The notes: generated by a model from the letters alone, not told the origin. A DNA stretch of 64,000 nucleotides from Proteles cristata cristata (GCA_017311185.1 JAESUZ010004822.1:372001-436000), one strand, 5' to 3'; shown: positions 37,001-50,296, counted from the stretch's first letter. Program-made: numbers and translations.

Positions 37001-40000
37001 GGCGGGTGGAAGGGGGCACCACACTGGGGGCCACCCTGGGCCTCCTTCCAGCCCCGCCACCTGCAGCTCTCGAGGCCTCAGTTTCCTCTTCCTGAAACAG
37101 AGGGGTCAGACTAGATGCTTGTGGGGCCCCGCGACGTGAGGCGTGTGTCCTCGCACACGTGTGTCACTGAGAGACGTGCCCGGGGCTCTCCTGCCCCCGC
37201 TTCTGTGTTCTAACTGTCCTCGTTCATTCCAGCACACCGATGGCTCGTTCTGTGTCAAGCCCCTCAAACAGAAACAAGTGGTAGGTATTTGAGGGCCCCG
37301 GGAGTGGCAGCCCCCAGCCTTCTTTCTTTTCATCTCTCGCTTTCTTTTTCTCTTTTGCTAAGCACCCGTTTTTCTCTTCCACTCCCCCCACCCTTTTATT
37401 AATCGAAGAGAAGTTAAAAAAAACAACAAACAAAAAAACGAGCGCTTTTGTGTGTTAGAAACTCCTTGGGTGGCCTGAAAAGAATACTGACTTTTGGTGT
37501 CTTTCTTGTTCCGGAATTGTTGGTGTGGAGGCAGCCATTATCTGAGCAAAGGACTTGAGAAAGGAAAGAACAAGATTTGTCTCTTGACATTAGGTTTAGG
37601 GAGAACTCTTTTCACTGAAAATGCCAGGGTGAGAAACATTCCGAGCTAAAGGATAAAGTGTCAGGGTCCAATTCAGAGCCGGTTAGGGCCCTTGGCTTAA
37701 GTTATCCCACCAACTGTTTTTCTAAAATTCCAAGTTTCCTGGCCATCTGCCGTCTTCCAGAATGACCAGCAAGTTAGGCATAATGTCTGCTCCAAGTCCT
37801 AACCCCTGCTGTGCGCCGGTGCTTTTTCCCCCACTCTTGCAGGGGTGGGAAGAAGGAGAGTCCGGGAGAGTGGTGCCAGTCCCATTGGTCGGCCCCCCTG
37901 CAGATGGGTGACAGATGTCTGAAAGTCTGGGTTATTCATTCTTTGGGGTTAAGTGCTCTCCCCTCTTAATGAGGTCAATCGTAGTCAAAAACACCTTAGT
38001 ATGAATCTGTTGATAATATCCTTTCCATTATAATCTGTAGGTTGAAACAGGTTTTAAGAGGCAGAGCAGGAAACAGATCCCTGAGCCCAGGGTGCTCCCT
38101 AGGAAGGCCAGGCTTCGGTGAGTTGTCTCATGGGGAAGCCTCATTCCCCAGAACACCCATCTTGGCGTTGGCAACTGACTCTGTCAAACTGGAGAGTGAG
38201 CTACAAAACCAGTGACAGGCTAGGTCCGAGGGGAGGGGATCAGTGGGACAGAGGTGAAACAGAGGGAGGAGTGGGCTCTTGTAAAGAAACAAGAAAAGGG
38301 CCTGCTTTGGCTCTGACATGGCCCAGGCTAGTGGGAGTGGGCATTGAACTTGGGGTTTCTAGGAACGGGGCCAAAAAGGGTCTGTGGCCCTGCGGGTGAC
38401 AGGGTGGCTCGTGCAGTGCAGGTGAGGGGGCTCAGTCAGCCTTCCCTTCAAGGTCTTGTGGTCTCTCTTTGCTTCTGATGGTTTTCTTTCTCCTCTTTCC
38501 CTTGCCCATTTCCTCTTTTTCTTTCTTCGTTTCTTCCTTCCTTCCTTCCTTCCTTTCTTTCTTTCTTTCTCCCATTCCTTTGTTTTTGTAGTGTCTACAC
38601 TTAACTTTGATTACATAGCCGATGCTGTGTTTTGATGCATATCCTTCTATTGACTAGTCTCTCCCTTCTTTTAAAAAAATTTTTTAGAGGCGCCTGGGTG
38701 GCTTAGTCGGTTAAGCGTCTGACTTTCGCTTAGGTCATGATCTCACGATTCGTGGGTTTGAGCCCCACATCGGGCTCTGTGCTGACAGCTAGCTCAGAGC
38801 CTGGAGCCTGTTTCAGAGTCTCTGATTCCCTCTTTCTCTGACCCTCCCCTGCTCACGCTGTCTCTCTCTCTCTCTCTCTCCTAGAAATAAATAAAAAACA
38901 TTAAAAAATTTTTTTAAATTTTTTAATGTTATATTTATTTCTAAGAGAGAGAAGTGTGAGCAGAGGAAGGTCAGAGAGAGAGGGAGACACAGAATCTGAA
39001 ACAGGCTCCAGGCTCTGAGCTGTCAGCACAGAGCCCGACGCGGGGCTCGAACCCACGAACCGTGAGATCTGACCTGAGCTGAAGTCGGACACTTAACCGA
39101 CTGAGCCACCCAGGCGCCCCTAGTCTATCCCTTCTTAACTGTCTGGAACAGTGAGCTGCAGGTCACAGATAAGTGTCATGTTTGTGAACTTTTATGTTCC
39201 CTGTTGGGCATAATGGTGGGTGAATCAAACAGTGGATTTTCTTTCCCTGTCAGAGAGAAAACAAAAGTAAATAAAAGCACCGTTTACTTGTGTAGGCCTT
39301 TGCTTTTTTTCCATTGTGCATCAGGAGTCCTTGGTTACCAGAGAAGGTTGAGGGGCAAGTTCCCACTTATCTCTGTCGAGTCAGCCTGCCCTTGAACTTC
39401 TCTGTTTGCTTTTCAGGTAGATGGGGTCAGCTACCTCCTTCAGGAGATCTATGGAATTGAAAACAAGTATAACACCCAAGATCCTAAGGCAAGTCTCATC
39501 CAGAATTCCAAATGTGCTTCTCCCTGAGGGTGGAATGAGAAATGCTCTGGTAAGAGCTAGGATCTTGGAGTGTAGCCTGGCCAATTCTGGACTCTGTCCC
39601 TCATTTCAGATGCTTGTGCTTACATCACTTCTGAAATGAAGAACACAGGCAGGTTGGGATCAGTTGTTCTGCCCAGTTCTTTTTTTTTTTTTAATGTTTT
39701 ATTTATTTCTAGGAGAGAGACAGCATGGTAGGGGGAGGGTCAGAGAGAGTCACAGACTGAAACAGGCTCCAGGCTCCGAGCTGGCAGTCAGCACAGAGCC
39801 CGACGCGGGGCTCAAACCCACGAACCGTGAGATCATGACCTAAGCAAAAGTCGGACGCTTAACCAACTAAGCCACCCAGGCGCCCCTGTTCTGCCCAGTT
39901 CTGGTCACCCAGTTACCTGGCCGGGGTCGTACAGTACCCCTGGTGTGGTCTGTTAGGGCCCTGCCAGATCTGTCAGAGAAGACAGATCTGAGCCCCATAG

Positions 40001-43000
40001 GATGAACTTGAGATAAACAGTTCCAGAAGAAGTGAAACTGAGCAGTGTGTGGGCGTACTACCTGAACGGTAAAGTCAAGTCAAAGTGGGGCGCCAGGGTG
40101 GCTCAGTCCGTTTAGCATCTGGCTCTTGATTTTGGCTCCGGCCATGATCTCCCGGTTCGTGGGATCGGGCCCCGCATCAGGCTCTGTGCCAACAGTATGG
40201 GGCCTGCTTGGGATTCTCTGTCTCTCTGCCTTACTTTCTCCTAAAAATCAATAGACGTTTTTTGTTGTTTTTTTTATTTTCCGTCCAAAGTAAATGTGAG
40301 GTTTTGTTCTTACCACCTGTCTCAGCTCTGCAGGCAAGCTGCTTGCAAAGAAAATGTAGGACATGAAGGTCTTTGTGTCACTGGCTAAATTTCTGTCTCC
40401 TGGGACAGGTGGCTGAAGATGAAGTTAGCGATAACAGTGCTGAGTGTGTGGTGTGTCTCTCAGATGTCCGGGACACCTTGATTCTGCCCTGTCGCCACCT
40501 CTGCCTGTGTAACACGTGTGCTGACACCCTGCGCTACCAGGCCAACAACTGCCCCATCTGCCGACTGCGTAAGCCCCAGAGCCGCGGGCCAAGCCCCAAC
40601 CGCAGGGTCTGCGAACAGACCGACGCTGGGGTGGGGGGTGGGGGGCTATGGCTTCTGCCCGGGCTCTTGTGTACCCCTGACACCTGCATCAGGATGGCCT
40701 GATGGCCTGTGTCCTTCTTCCAGCCTTCCGGGCACTGCTTCAGATCCGGGCCATGAGGAAAAAATTGGGCCCCTTGTCCCCAACCAGCTTTAACCCCATC
40801 ATCTCGTCTCAGACATCCGACTCGGAAGAGCATTCAGTAAGTTGGGCCGGACCCCATGACCATCTGTGAGGCAGGCGTTCTGGGCTTCCTTGCTGGCCTT
40901 TTTTACCTTTCACCCTTCTTTACCTGACTTTGCAACGAGTAATTAAACCTTGGCACGCTGCAGTATTTAGTAAGCTGGCTGACGTCCCATTGTGTTTAAA
41001 ACCAACTCGTATTACCACGGAAAATTGGATACTGATCATTAAATCCCCCTTTTCTTCTCTGGGAACTTGCTGTCAGGTTAATATTCACCACGCCCAGCCC
41101 AGAGCTGTCTGTGCTCTGCCTCCCGGTGGGGTCCAGCTCTGGAACTCTCCCCCGCCTCCCAGGCAGGAACAAGGGGATGATTGTTTTGGATTTAAATACA
41201 ATTTACTGTCTTTATCCGAGTCCTCCTCAAAGAAGGTAACTGTATTTCTTTATCCCATGTCTTGCCTTTAGCAACTGGGAGCCAAGCGGATGAAATCTTT
41301 GAAAGATGGATGAAATCTTTGAAATCTTTCACGTGGGTTTCACAGTGGAAGTGAGGGTATTAGAATGCAGCCTCGAGGCTGTGTGGTCAGAGGATACACC
41401 GTCCTCAGATTCACACACCAATAGAAGAGAGCCATTATTCAGTACCCGGTAGTAGGGTGATTAGTCAGCTATTTAGGGAGGAGAAATCAGCTGAGCTCTT
41501 TACTCCTTACTAGATTAACAGATAGAATTCCAGATGGAGTAACTAGTTAATTCTGTTAAACCAAACCACACATTAAAGATGGAGAATAAATTATAGGTGA
41601 TTCTTTCATTGACTTGGCATGGGAGAGGAGTCTCTAAGCTTAAAAGCAAAGGAGCACTACAAAAAAAAGAAAAGGGTAGATTTTACTAGATAAAAAAATT
41701 ATTTTATTTTTTTATTTTAATGCTTATTTTTGAGAGAAAGAGAGAGAGACAGAATAATTTTACCAAAAGATAATTTTTTTAAATTCTCAGAAGAGGGGGT
41801 ACCTGGGTGGCTCAGTCGCTTAAGCGTTTGACTTCGGCTCAGGTCATGATCTTGCAGTTCATGAGTTCAAGCCCTGCATCGGGCTTTGCGCTGACAGCTC
41901 AGAGCCTGGAGCCTGCTTCGAATTCTGTCTCCCTCGCCCTCTGCCCCTTGCCTACTTGCACTCTGTCTCTCTCTCTCTCTCTCTCAAAAAAAATGAATAA
42001 ACATTAAAAAACAATAATAATTTTAACAATAAATAAAATGAGGCACCAGGGCGCCTGGGTGGCTCAGTTTGTTTAGCATCCAGCTTAGGCTCACGTCATA
42101 ATCTCAAAGGTTTGTGAGTTCAAGCCCCACATTGGGCTTGCTGCTGTTAGCACAGAGCCCACTTCAGATCCTCTGTCCCCCTCTTTCTCTGCCCCTCCAC
42201 CGCTCTCTCTCTCGTCCCCCCCCGCAAAATTTTAAAAATGAGATAACCATTTTTCTCCTTTCAGATTCAAAAGCTTTTTTTTTTTTTTTTAAGTTTTACA
42301 TATTTATTTTGAGAAAGAGAGAGCATGAGCAGGAAAGGGGCAGAGAGAAGGAGAGAGAGAATCCCAAGCAGGCCTTCACGCTGTTGCCGCACGGGGCTCG
42401 AACCCACAAACCATGAGATCATGACCTGAGCTGAAACCAAGAGTCAGCCACTTAACCGACTAAGCCCCCCAGGCACCCCCCAGATTCTAAAGCTTCTGAA
42501 AGATACTCCATGCTGTCAGAGAAGCAGTTAAAATAGGTTTTCTGTACTGCTTATAGGAGTGTGACTTGAAGGCTCACGGAAGAAACAACAGACTAGCTGT
42601 ATATACATCAAGCGCCTTAAAAAACTCTGTATCTGGTAATCTAAGATCTAAGAATTAAAAAAAAAAAATTTTTTTCATGTTTATTTTTGAGACAGAGAGA
42701 GACAGAGCACGAACAGGAGGGTCAGAGAGAGAGGGAGACAAAGAATCTGAAACAGATTCCAGGCTCTGAACTGTCAGCACAGAGCCCGAAGCAGGGCTGG
42801 AACCCACGAACAACCGGATCGTGACCTGAGTAAGATCTAAGAATTTAATACCAAGAAAACAATGTGGAAAAGAAAAGATTTGTGGGAGCACCTCTCTCCT
42901 TGCTAGATGGGATGTTGCCTGATTCACGAATTGCTTATTAAGACCAGTTAAATCTTCAAAAACAGTAAAAGATTTGTACACAAGGCACTCCTCACAGTGT

Positions 43001-46000
43001 TGCTCACAGTAGGAAATGGTGGACACAGCTAAATCCCTAGCAGAGTAGAACAGGTAGGAAACACGGAATGTGTGAAGCAGGGACATGTATGAAGGAAAAA
43101 TCCTCACATCTGCTGAAATAAGCAGGATATAAAATTGTTATTTACAGATAGGGGTGCCTGGGTGGCTCCGTCAGTTAAGCATCCGACTCTTGATTTCGGC
43201 TCTGGTCATGATCTCGCGGTAATGAACCTGTATTCCCCGTAACGCACATGTATTCCCATTATAATCAGAGAAGTAAACGTTGCTGAGAAGAAGTTCATCT
43301 ATAAGCGGAATCTAGGAATATGCGGTTCCCTGACATTTCATCTTTCTTTGGGCTCCTTTACAGAAGCTTTTCTTGCCAGACCAGATGTAAAAGAAAACAT
43401 TTTTTTCAGAGTGGAGTGAGAAACACGATCGTGGCGTAAAACAAAGCGTACTTAATTAATTTTTCAACCTGTCTCTGATTCCCCTAGTCCTCAGAGAACA
43501 TTCCGCCCGGTTATGAAGTGGTTTCTCTTCTGGAAGCCCTCAATGGGCCCCTCACGCCGTCCCCAGCGGCCCCTGCCCTCCACGTGCTTGGAGACAGCCA
43601 CCTCTCGGGCATGCTCCCCTCGTACGGCAGTGATGGCCATCTGCCCCCTGTCAGGACACTGTCCCCGCTCGACCGCCTGTCTGACTGTGGCAGCCAAGGA
43701 GTCAAGCTGAAAAAGAATCTCTCCAAGTGAGTGTACCGTGTTGCCACCGGGGGCCCTGATGACGGGCTGTCACTCCTCTCTCACTTCCTCAGTAGTGGCT
43801 CACGCCCTGGGTCTCCAGGGCAGTGTAGACCTTCTGGGCTGTTCCCAGAGCTTTTTTGTTCCACCCAAGACCTGGGGTGAACACCCAGGCAGGTTACCCC
43901 GTCCCATAGGGGAGGAACGTACTTAGGGGACCTGTGAGCACTTAGAAGAATCCAGACAGGCGAAGCTCCTGTGTTTTGGGGGGAGCGGGACACCCTAGGG
44001 TCACTGATGCCTGAGGGGAGCAGCGCCGTGATCTGCGCCTGTAGCTCGTAAGCATTTAAATCCAAGTAGGCACAAGTCAGGATAAATAAGCTTTCATTGT
44101 ATGGCAGAGTTAAGGAGCCTATTTTATAGATGAAAACATTGAGACCCTAAAAACGTCAGTGATTTTTTCCCCAGGTTCAGACACACGTTATGGAAGGAGC
44201 TAAAGGTAAAGCCCAGGTTTTCTGACCCCCTGAAGAGCACTCAGTCTCCCCCCAGGGCTCTTTCCCACCTCCGTCCTCCTTCTTAAGACCTGGGCTTCCT
44301 CCCCGGCCCCTCTCCGCCCTCTTCTTCCCGCGGAGTCTGGCTCTTCGCGTGGACTCTGGCGCCAGATGCCTTTCCCCCCGGACTGTGGCAGGTCTGTGTC
44401 CCAGAACTCTTCTGTGCTGCATGAAGAGGAAGATGAGCGTTCTTGCAGCGAGTCAGAGACTCCGCTCTCTCAGAGACCGTCAGCTCAGCATCTTGAAGAG
44501 GTAATTTCATTTCCCTCCGTTTCTCGGACGTTGGACCACAGGTTCTTCCGTCCCACCTGCCTCTCCGGCTCCGTCTGCCTTCATTTGCTCCTCGGGCACC
44601 TGAGAACAGCCTTTGAGACAGCCGCAAAGATTTCGTTACATCCCTCTTTTCAACAATACAGTGAGCCCCTGTTCTTTACCAGGCACTGTTCCATATGCTG
44701 AGAACAGTAGCCGTAAGGAAACTACAGAAGTCCTTGCCCTGGTGGCGCTGATAGTCTTGACATTGGGCTGGGATGGACGCAAAGACAGGAGAGAAGGGGT
44801 GTGTTGGGCGGTGCAGTGGATCGGCTCACCAGACAAAGGAGTTCAAGGCCAGAGGCGGGGTTGCTGTCTCTATAAAGTAGTCTGTGAACGGAGACGTAAG
44901 GAGGTGAGAGAGTGAGCGACGCAGATGTCCGAGGAAGCGGGTTGCGGGTGTGGGAACAGGCGGTGGGAGGGCCCGGGGGACGCGCGCCGGGCAGCCGGGG
45001 GAAGAGGACGGGGTTTGGCACCCGTGCCCCCCGCTGGCTTCATGACCCCGCCCTCTGTACCACGGTGAGCCGGGTCGAGTGGAACAGGCGAACCTGACAA
45101 AGTGGTTCCTGACCACGGGAGCTCAGGGTCTAGTTGGGGACGGGATGTGCACACAAGTCTCAGCGCTGTGGCCCGCGCTGTTTGTGCCGGCGCAGCATGT
45201 GGTCGCTGAAGGAGTGAATGCGCGAATCTTTTTTAATGTCTTATTTATTTTGGGGGGGGGGAGGGACAGCGAGGGGGGGACAGAGGATCCAGAGCAGGTG
45301 CGTGCTGTCAGCAGCAAACCCGACGTAGGGCTCAGGCTGAATCGCGAGCTCATGACCTGGCCCGAAGTCAACTCAACCGACTGAGCCCCCAGAGTGCCCC
45401 AGTGATGCATGAATTTTAACTACAGAGAAGCGGCCCAAAACAGGGACAGTAAAGTGCTGTGGCGGAGACGGGAGCAATTGTAACCCAAGGGAGCACGGTG
45501 GAGGAGTAGCATAGAGCCCACTCTCGGCGTGCTTTAGATTCCCAGTGAAAGGCGACAGGAGCATTGAGGTGGCGGAGGCAGTGCGTGCGGAGGCACCTGG
45601 CGGAGGCTGGGGCTCTGAGCAGGCCCGGGGCGCCGAGAGCTGTGCCGTAGGAAGGCCCGCCTGACGCAGATGCAGAGTGGCGGCCCGGAGACTAGCAGGG
45701 CCCTCGGGATGACTCCGCCGGCCCAGGCCCAGGCCGGAAGGAATCCTTGAACTACAATGAAAGCAGAACTCCTTGGGGTGCCCGGCTGGCTCGGCCAATA
45801 GAGCGCGCGACTCCTGATCTCAGCGTCGTGAGCTTAAGCCCCACATTGGGCGTGAAGCCTGCATAGAACGAAACAAAACCGAACAGAACTCCTGGAGAAA
45901 AGGTCCTGGGGGTAGAATCCCCACCTGCTGGGACGGGGTGAGGGTACCGGCCCCGGTGACTGCCGGCTGGGGTGTCAGGAGTGGGTGGGGAGGCTAAGGC

Positions 46001-49000
46001 GGTGCTGGTGGGCAGTCGACTGAGCTGGAACTAACCCGATACCCACTTGGAGGTGCCCGGCCGGCAGTGAGGCCTCCGCTGCTTTTGTGTTCTCCTTCAG
46101 AAGGAAAGTAGTTTAGAGTCCTGGGGAAACCTGGGGTGTTCCCGTGTCACAGCTGCTGGGTGACCTGTGTCACCTGAGCTGCAGTCTTTGTGTGGCCCCA
46201 GCAGATGCTGTGCCTCAGGTAGGATGTGTTGACTGAAGTTTGCGTCTCCCCTGGGAGACGGCCAGCCTGGGCCAGGGATGCGGCGAAGTGAGAGCAAGGG
46301 AAGCCACCCCTCCTCCGTGTGCAGCCCACTGACGAAGGGGCCCTTAGCGACCCCCCCCCCGCGGTGACAGCCACACCCCCTGTAGTCGGTCCCCCGCCCT
46401 TACACCCTTCTCTTTGCACTTCACCGTCTCCCTCCAGGAATGTGGCATAACTCCAGAAAGTGAGAATCTCACCATGTCGTCGTCGGGAGCCATCGACCAG
46501 TCGTCTTGCACAGGGACGCCTCTCTCCTCCACCATCTCCTCCCCAGAAGGTACGTGAGGGAGCGGGACTGCACGCACATCCCCCCAGCCCCGCGCCCGGC
46601 GCTCCCGACGGTTCCTTCAGGGTGGACTTGGGCCAGCGAGTCGATACCTAAGCTGCCTGACGAACCAGGCCCAAGTCAGAGGCAAGGGGGCCCTGCTGAC
46701 AGCTGGGGGTGGGGGGTGCTCCTCTCTCTCCAGACCCTGCCGTCAGCTGACGGTTCCTGTAACATGAACTCAGAGGCAGGCAAACGCTGGCTCCCTGGGT
46801 GGGGCTCTGAGCTCCAAAATATTAAGGAGCAGCACCTTGGAAAACCTTGAGCCTAAACCTTGTTAGGGAAGGGTGTGGTGTGGCCACGGTGGTCCCCACT
46901 GCGCAGGCGCAGGGCGGTGGGCCCGCTCACCGAGGCCTGCCTCCCCCGCTCCCCCCCCCTCGTCTCCCTCCCTTCTTCCGGCCCCCACAGGCCCTGCCAG
47001 CAGCAGTCTGGCCCAGTCCGTCATGTCCATGGTGTCCTCCCAGAGCCGCCGCTCCCGGATCAGCACCGACACAGTCTCCTCCATGTCTGGCTCGTACATC
47101 GCCCCCGGCACTGAAGAAGAGGGAGAGGCGCTCCCGTCGCCCCCGGCCGCCAGCAGGGCCCCCTCAGAAGAAGGAGAGGTGAGGGAGGAGCCCGGGATGG
47201 CCCTTGCTCCTGTGCGCTCTGCACACGCGTCCAGGGAGCCCACCCCTGGGTCTGCGCGTGCCCGCCGGGCTCTGAAGGGGGGCCCGGCAGACGACGTGGG
47301 GTGTGGAATCGAACACTCTCCATCTGCTGCCCTGCGACCTGGGGGCTGTCTGTGCCTTGATTTCTTTTTTTTTTTTTTAATATTTTATTTATTTCTAGGA
47401 GAGAGAGAGAGAGAGACAGCGTGAACAGGGGAGGGTCAGAGAGAGAGGGAGTCACAGACTGAAACAGGCTCCAGGCTCTGAGCTGGCAGTCAGCACAGAG
47501 CCCGACGGGGCTCGAACCCACGAACCGCGAGATCATGACCTAAGCGAAAGTCGGACGCTTAACCGACTAAGCCACCCAGGCGCCCCATGTGCCTTGATTT
47601 CTGTTGCTCTGTGGCAGGTGACGCCGGCAGCCTCCCCGGACAGCAACTTTGTCGGCCTCGCCGCCGAGGAGCAGGACGCGGAGGTAATAAACGCTGACGG
47701 TGGGGCTGTTTGGGGCCGGGGGTAGGTTGGATGGGGACTGTTCTGGGAGAGGCTTCCTGAGGGGCATGCTTGGCTCAGTTAGGGGCGGGGTACGGCGTGG
47801 AGGGAAGAGCGGCCATGCGCTCTCTCAGTGGGCTGTTCCACAGCCCTGTGTGCCGTCCCCGTGTGGCAGGCGCCTACTGGGTCCTGGAGGGAACTCTTCC
47901 GGGTCAGACCCTCCACCTGAGTGTGTGTCTCCTTTGTTCACTCAGTATGTACACAGAATGACTGGCTCGGGCACCTCCTGGCAGGGGATGACATAAAGAC
48001 CAGTGACCTGGTGTTGACCTCCCCCGACCCTGACTGTATAGACTCAGGCAGGGGCGCCTGGGCTCAGTCAGTTAAGCGTCCGACTTCATCACAGGTCATG
48101 ATCTCGTGGTCCATGAGTTTGGGCCCCGTGTCAGACTCTGTGCTGACAGCTCAGAACCCCGAGCCTGCTTCAGAAACTATGTCTCCCTCTCTCTTTGCCC
48201 CTCCCCTGCTCTCTGTCTCAAAAATGAATACACATTTTTTTAAAAAAGCTTGTAACTCTTGATCTCAGGGTGGTAAGTTCGGAGCCCCACGCTGCGTGTA
48301 GAGATTACTAAATCTCCTGTTATCCAGAAGCCCCACGGTAGGTGGTGCAGACAGGATTACAGTTCAGTACGAGAATGCCCTGACGGAGGCGTTCAGGAAG
48401 TGTGTGACATGCCCAGGTCACAGGGAGGGCGCTAGAACTCTCTCTTGAGCCAGATGCTCTCATGGGAGTATCCAGATAGGGTTTGGGATCCTAAAGGAAT
48501 TTCTGAAAGTTTCAAGATCTTACTCTTGCCCTTTTCATTTAACAACTTTTATTTCCACCTTCAAGAGAGAGTATGAGCTAAACTGTTCCCAAGGCTATTC
48601 CTGACGCTCCCCGGGCACATCTGCAACGGGCCTCCGACGCGGTCCCCGTGGGCACACCATGCCTCACCAAGCAAAAGCTGTCTCTGCTCAGCCTCCTGGG
48701 CCTCTCAGACACGACGGGAAATGTATGCCATTGACGTAGGGCCTGCAGTGAGATACCATTAGGCCAATTACTTCTGTCTTCAGCTGATCGATAGATTCAT
48801 TTTACTGCTTTTATAGACTCATAGTGCCTTCCTTCTGTCCTAGGGAAATGATGTTATAGATGAAGAGGATGGATCCCCCACACAAGAAGATGGTAAAAGA
48901 CCTGGTCTTTTGCTCCCTCTTATTAAATTTCCTTCTTGGGTATTCTTGAAAGGGGACAGAAAGGGACACGGGGATGACACCATGGCACCAATGTGCCTGT

Positions 49001-50261
49001 TGGGGAAAGGCTGTCTTCTCGATGGAATATCAAGGCAAGCGGGGTGTCTGAGGGCCTTGGTGGGCTTCCTGGCTCTTTCAGGGCCAGAGCATCAGGACGA
49101 AGCTGCTGCAGAAGGCGCACAGGGAGCTCTAAATTCACGCAGACTAGGTTCTGAAGCTTCTTGGGCGCCCTCCATCACCTTCCCTCCCTCCTGCTTCCGC
49201 TTTTCAGCTGAGTGCCCCCCTCCCCCAGCTGCCCCGATGATTAGCAACAGCAGCAAAATAGTTTCCTCCGCCTGGAGAAAGGTCCGTTAGGCAGCCGGTT
49301 TGGTTTTGCTTTGGTGAAGAAGGTGGCTGACGTTTCACTAGCAGAGGGACCTCCAGAGCCAGCGGGCGCAGAGCAGGTGTGAGATAACGCGACAGACACC
49401 AGCAGCTGCCTGTAGATGAGCATTTGTAGGCCATCGTCAGGACTGTCTTCCCTGTAACTCACGCCCCCATTATATCTTCAGATGGGGGAATTTTGTTTCT
49501 GGCAAGGCCAGGAGAGAAGGAATGATCTACAGAGCAGGGAAGTGAGACGAGGAGTTGGGGCGGGGGTGGGGGGGCTGGGAGAATCCCCCTGGGAATGGAC
49601 TACCGCGCGCTCCAGGGGCCAGCGTCTCTTCCCTCCCGCAGAGGGACACTTCCAAGGCAGACCCGGGCCACAGCCCGGACGCAGATGTCATCCCACCTGC
49701 TTCTGCTTCAGCGCTGGCCATTGCTTGGGGAGTTGAGGGGTGTGCCTGCTGGCTCGACTGCTCTCGCCTGACCAGGGAGCCCTGGAGGAGGCTGCCACAC
49801 TTGCAGGCCCGCCCGAGACAGGGTCGGGTGCTTCATCCACTCAGTGGACGCCTTCAGTGCTCAAGGCACCCGAGTTGCCCTTCGTGATGGCTTCCCGCCC
49901 GTAGACTGTTCGCTTCTGGAAACTGCGGGGTGGCAGGTGGTCTCCGCCTGATGTTCCACGACCCCACGTGGTAGATTTACGTTTTTTCCTCTCCCTTTCC
50001 CCAGGAGGAAAGCGGAGGCTCAGGAGAAGCTAGGAAAAATAACTTCTGCAGCTTTCCCCTTCCCCTCACATGTCTGTAGGTTTCTGGTCAGCCCCTTAAA
50101 GCAGCCTCAAAATAACAAATTAAGTTTCATAGGGAAAGAAAACATAATTTTGTGAACGTGGCGATTCTGATTTAATATGCAAAATTATGGAAACTGAGAC
50201 TTTTAGTTTTTGTTGTATGTATTTATCATTTTACAGAGCCTTGTGGTCATAAACACACTGG

Positions 50262-50296
<35 letters not shown>

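Larger units (their letters stand above)
37281..39416 (+). other. RNF157: RNF157 intron 8
   Basis: This 2.1-kb intron has about 1.4 kb of ordinary sequence, then a CCTT/CTTT microsatellite (about 38509-38570) and an inverted pair of CAN SINEs (about 38688-39119). Confidence 0.85.
39489..40408 (+). other. RNF157: RNF157 intron 9 (GC-AG)
   Basis: This 0.9-kb intron starts with gcaagt and ends with gggacag. It holds a minus CAN SINE (about 39680-39886) with a clear duplicated flank and a plus CAN SINE (about 40087-40265). Confidence 0.85.
40837..43487 (+). other. RNF157: RNF157 intron 11
   Basis: This 2.65-kb intron starts with about 0.85 kb without repeats, including a short tandem duplication at about 41289-41331. 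It then holds a cluster of six CAN SINE copies or fragments (41692-43219) and a repeat-poor 270 bp before the next exon. Confidence 0.85.
44501..46437 (+). other. RNF157: RNF157 intron 13
   Basis: This 1.9-kb GC-rich intron holds an L2-like fossil (about 44655-44950), a degenerate minus CAN SINE (about 45228-45399) and an older short CAN SINE (about 45774-45895). The last 540 bp show nothing recognisable. Confidence 0.8.
47684..48843 (+). other. RNF157: RNF157 intron 16
   Basis: This 1.16-kb intron carries the last CAN SINEs of the window (about 48051-48245, followed by an older short copy to 48312). The remaining 530 bp hold no clear repeat. Confidence 0.85.

Noticed and set aside
1453..48312. 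Dozens of 60-80 codon open frames reading MAQSVK..., SPSLS..., LSLSLS
   Set aside because: They are translations of CAN SINE heads and TC tracts, not genes.
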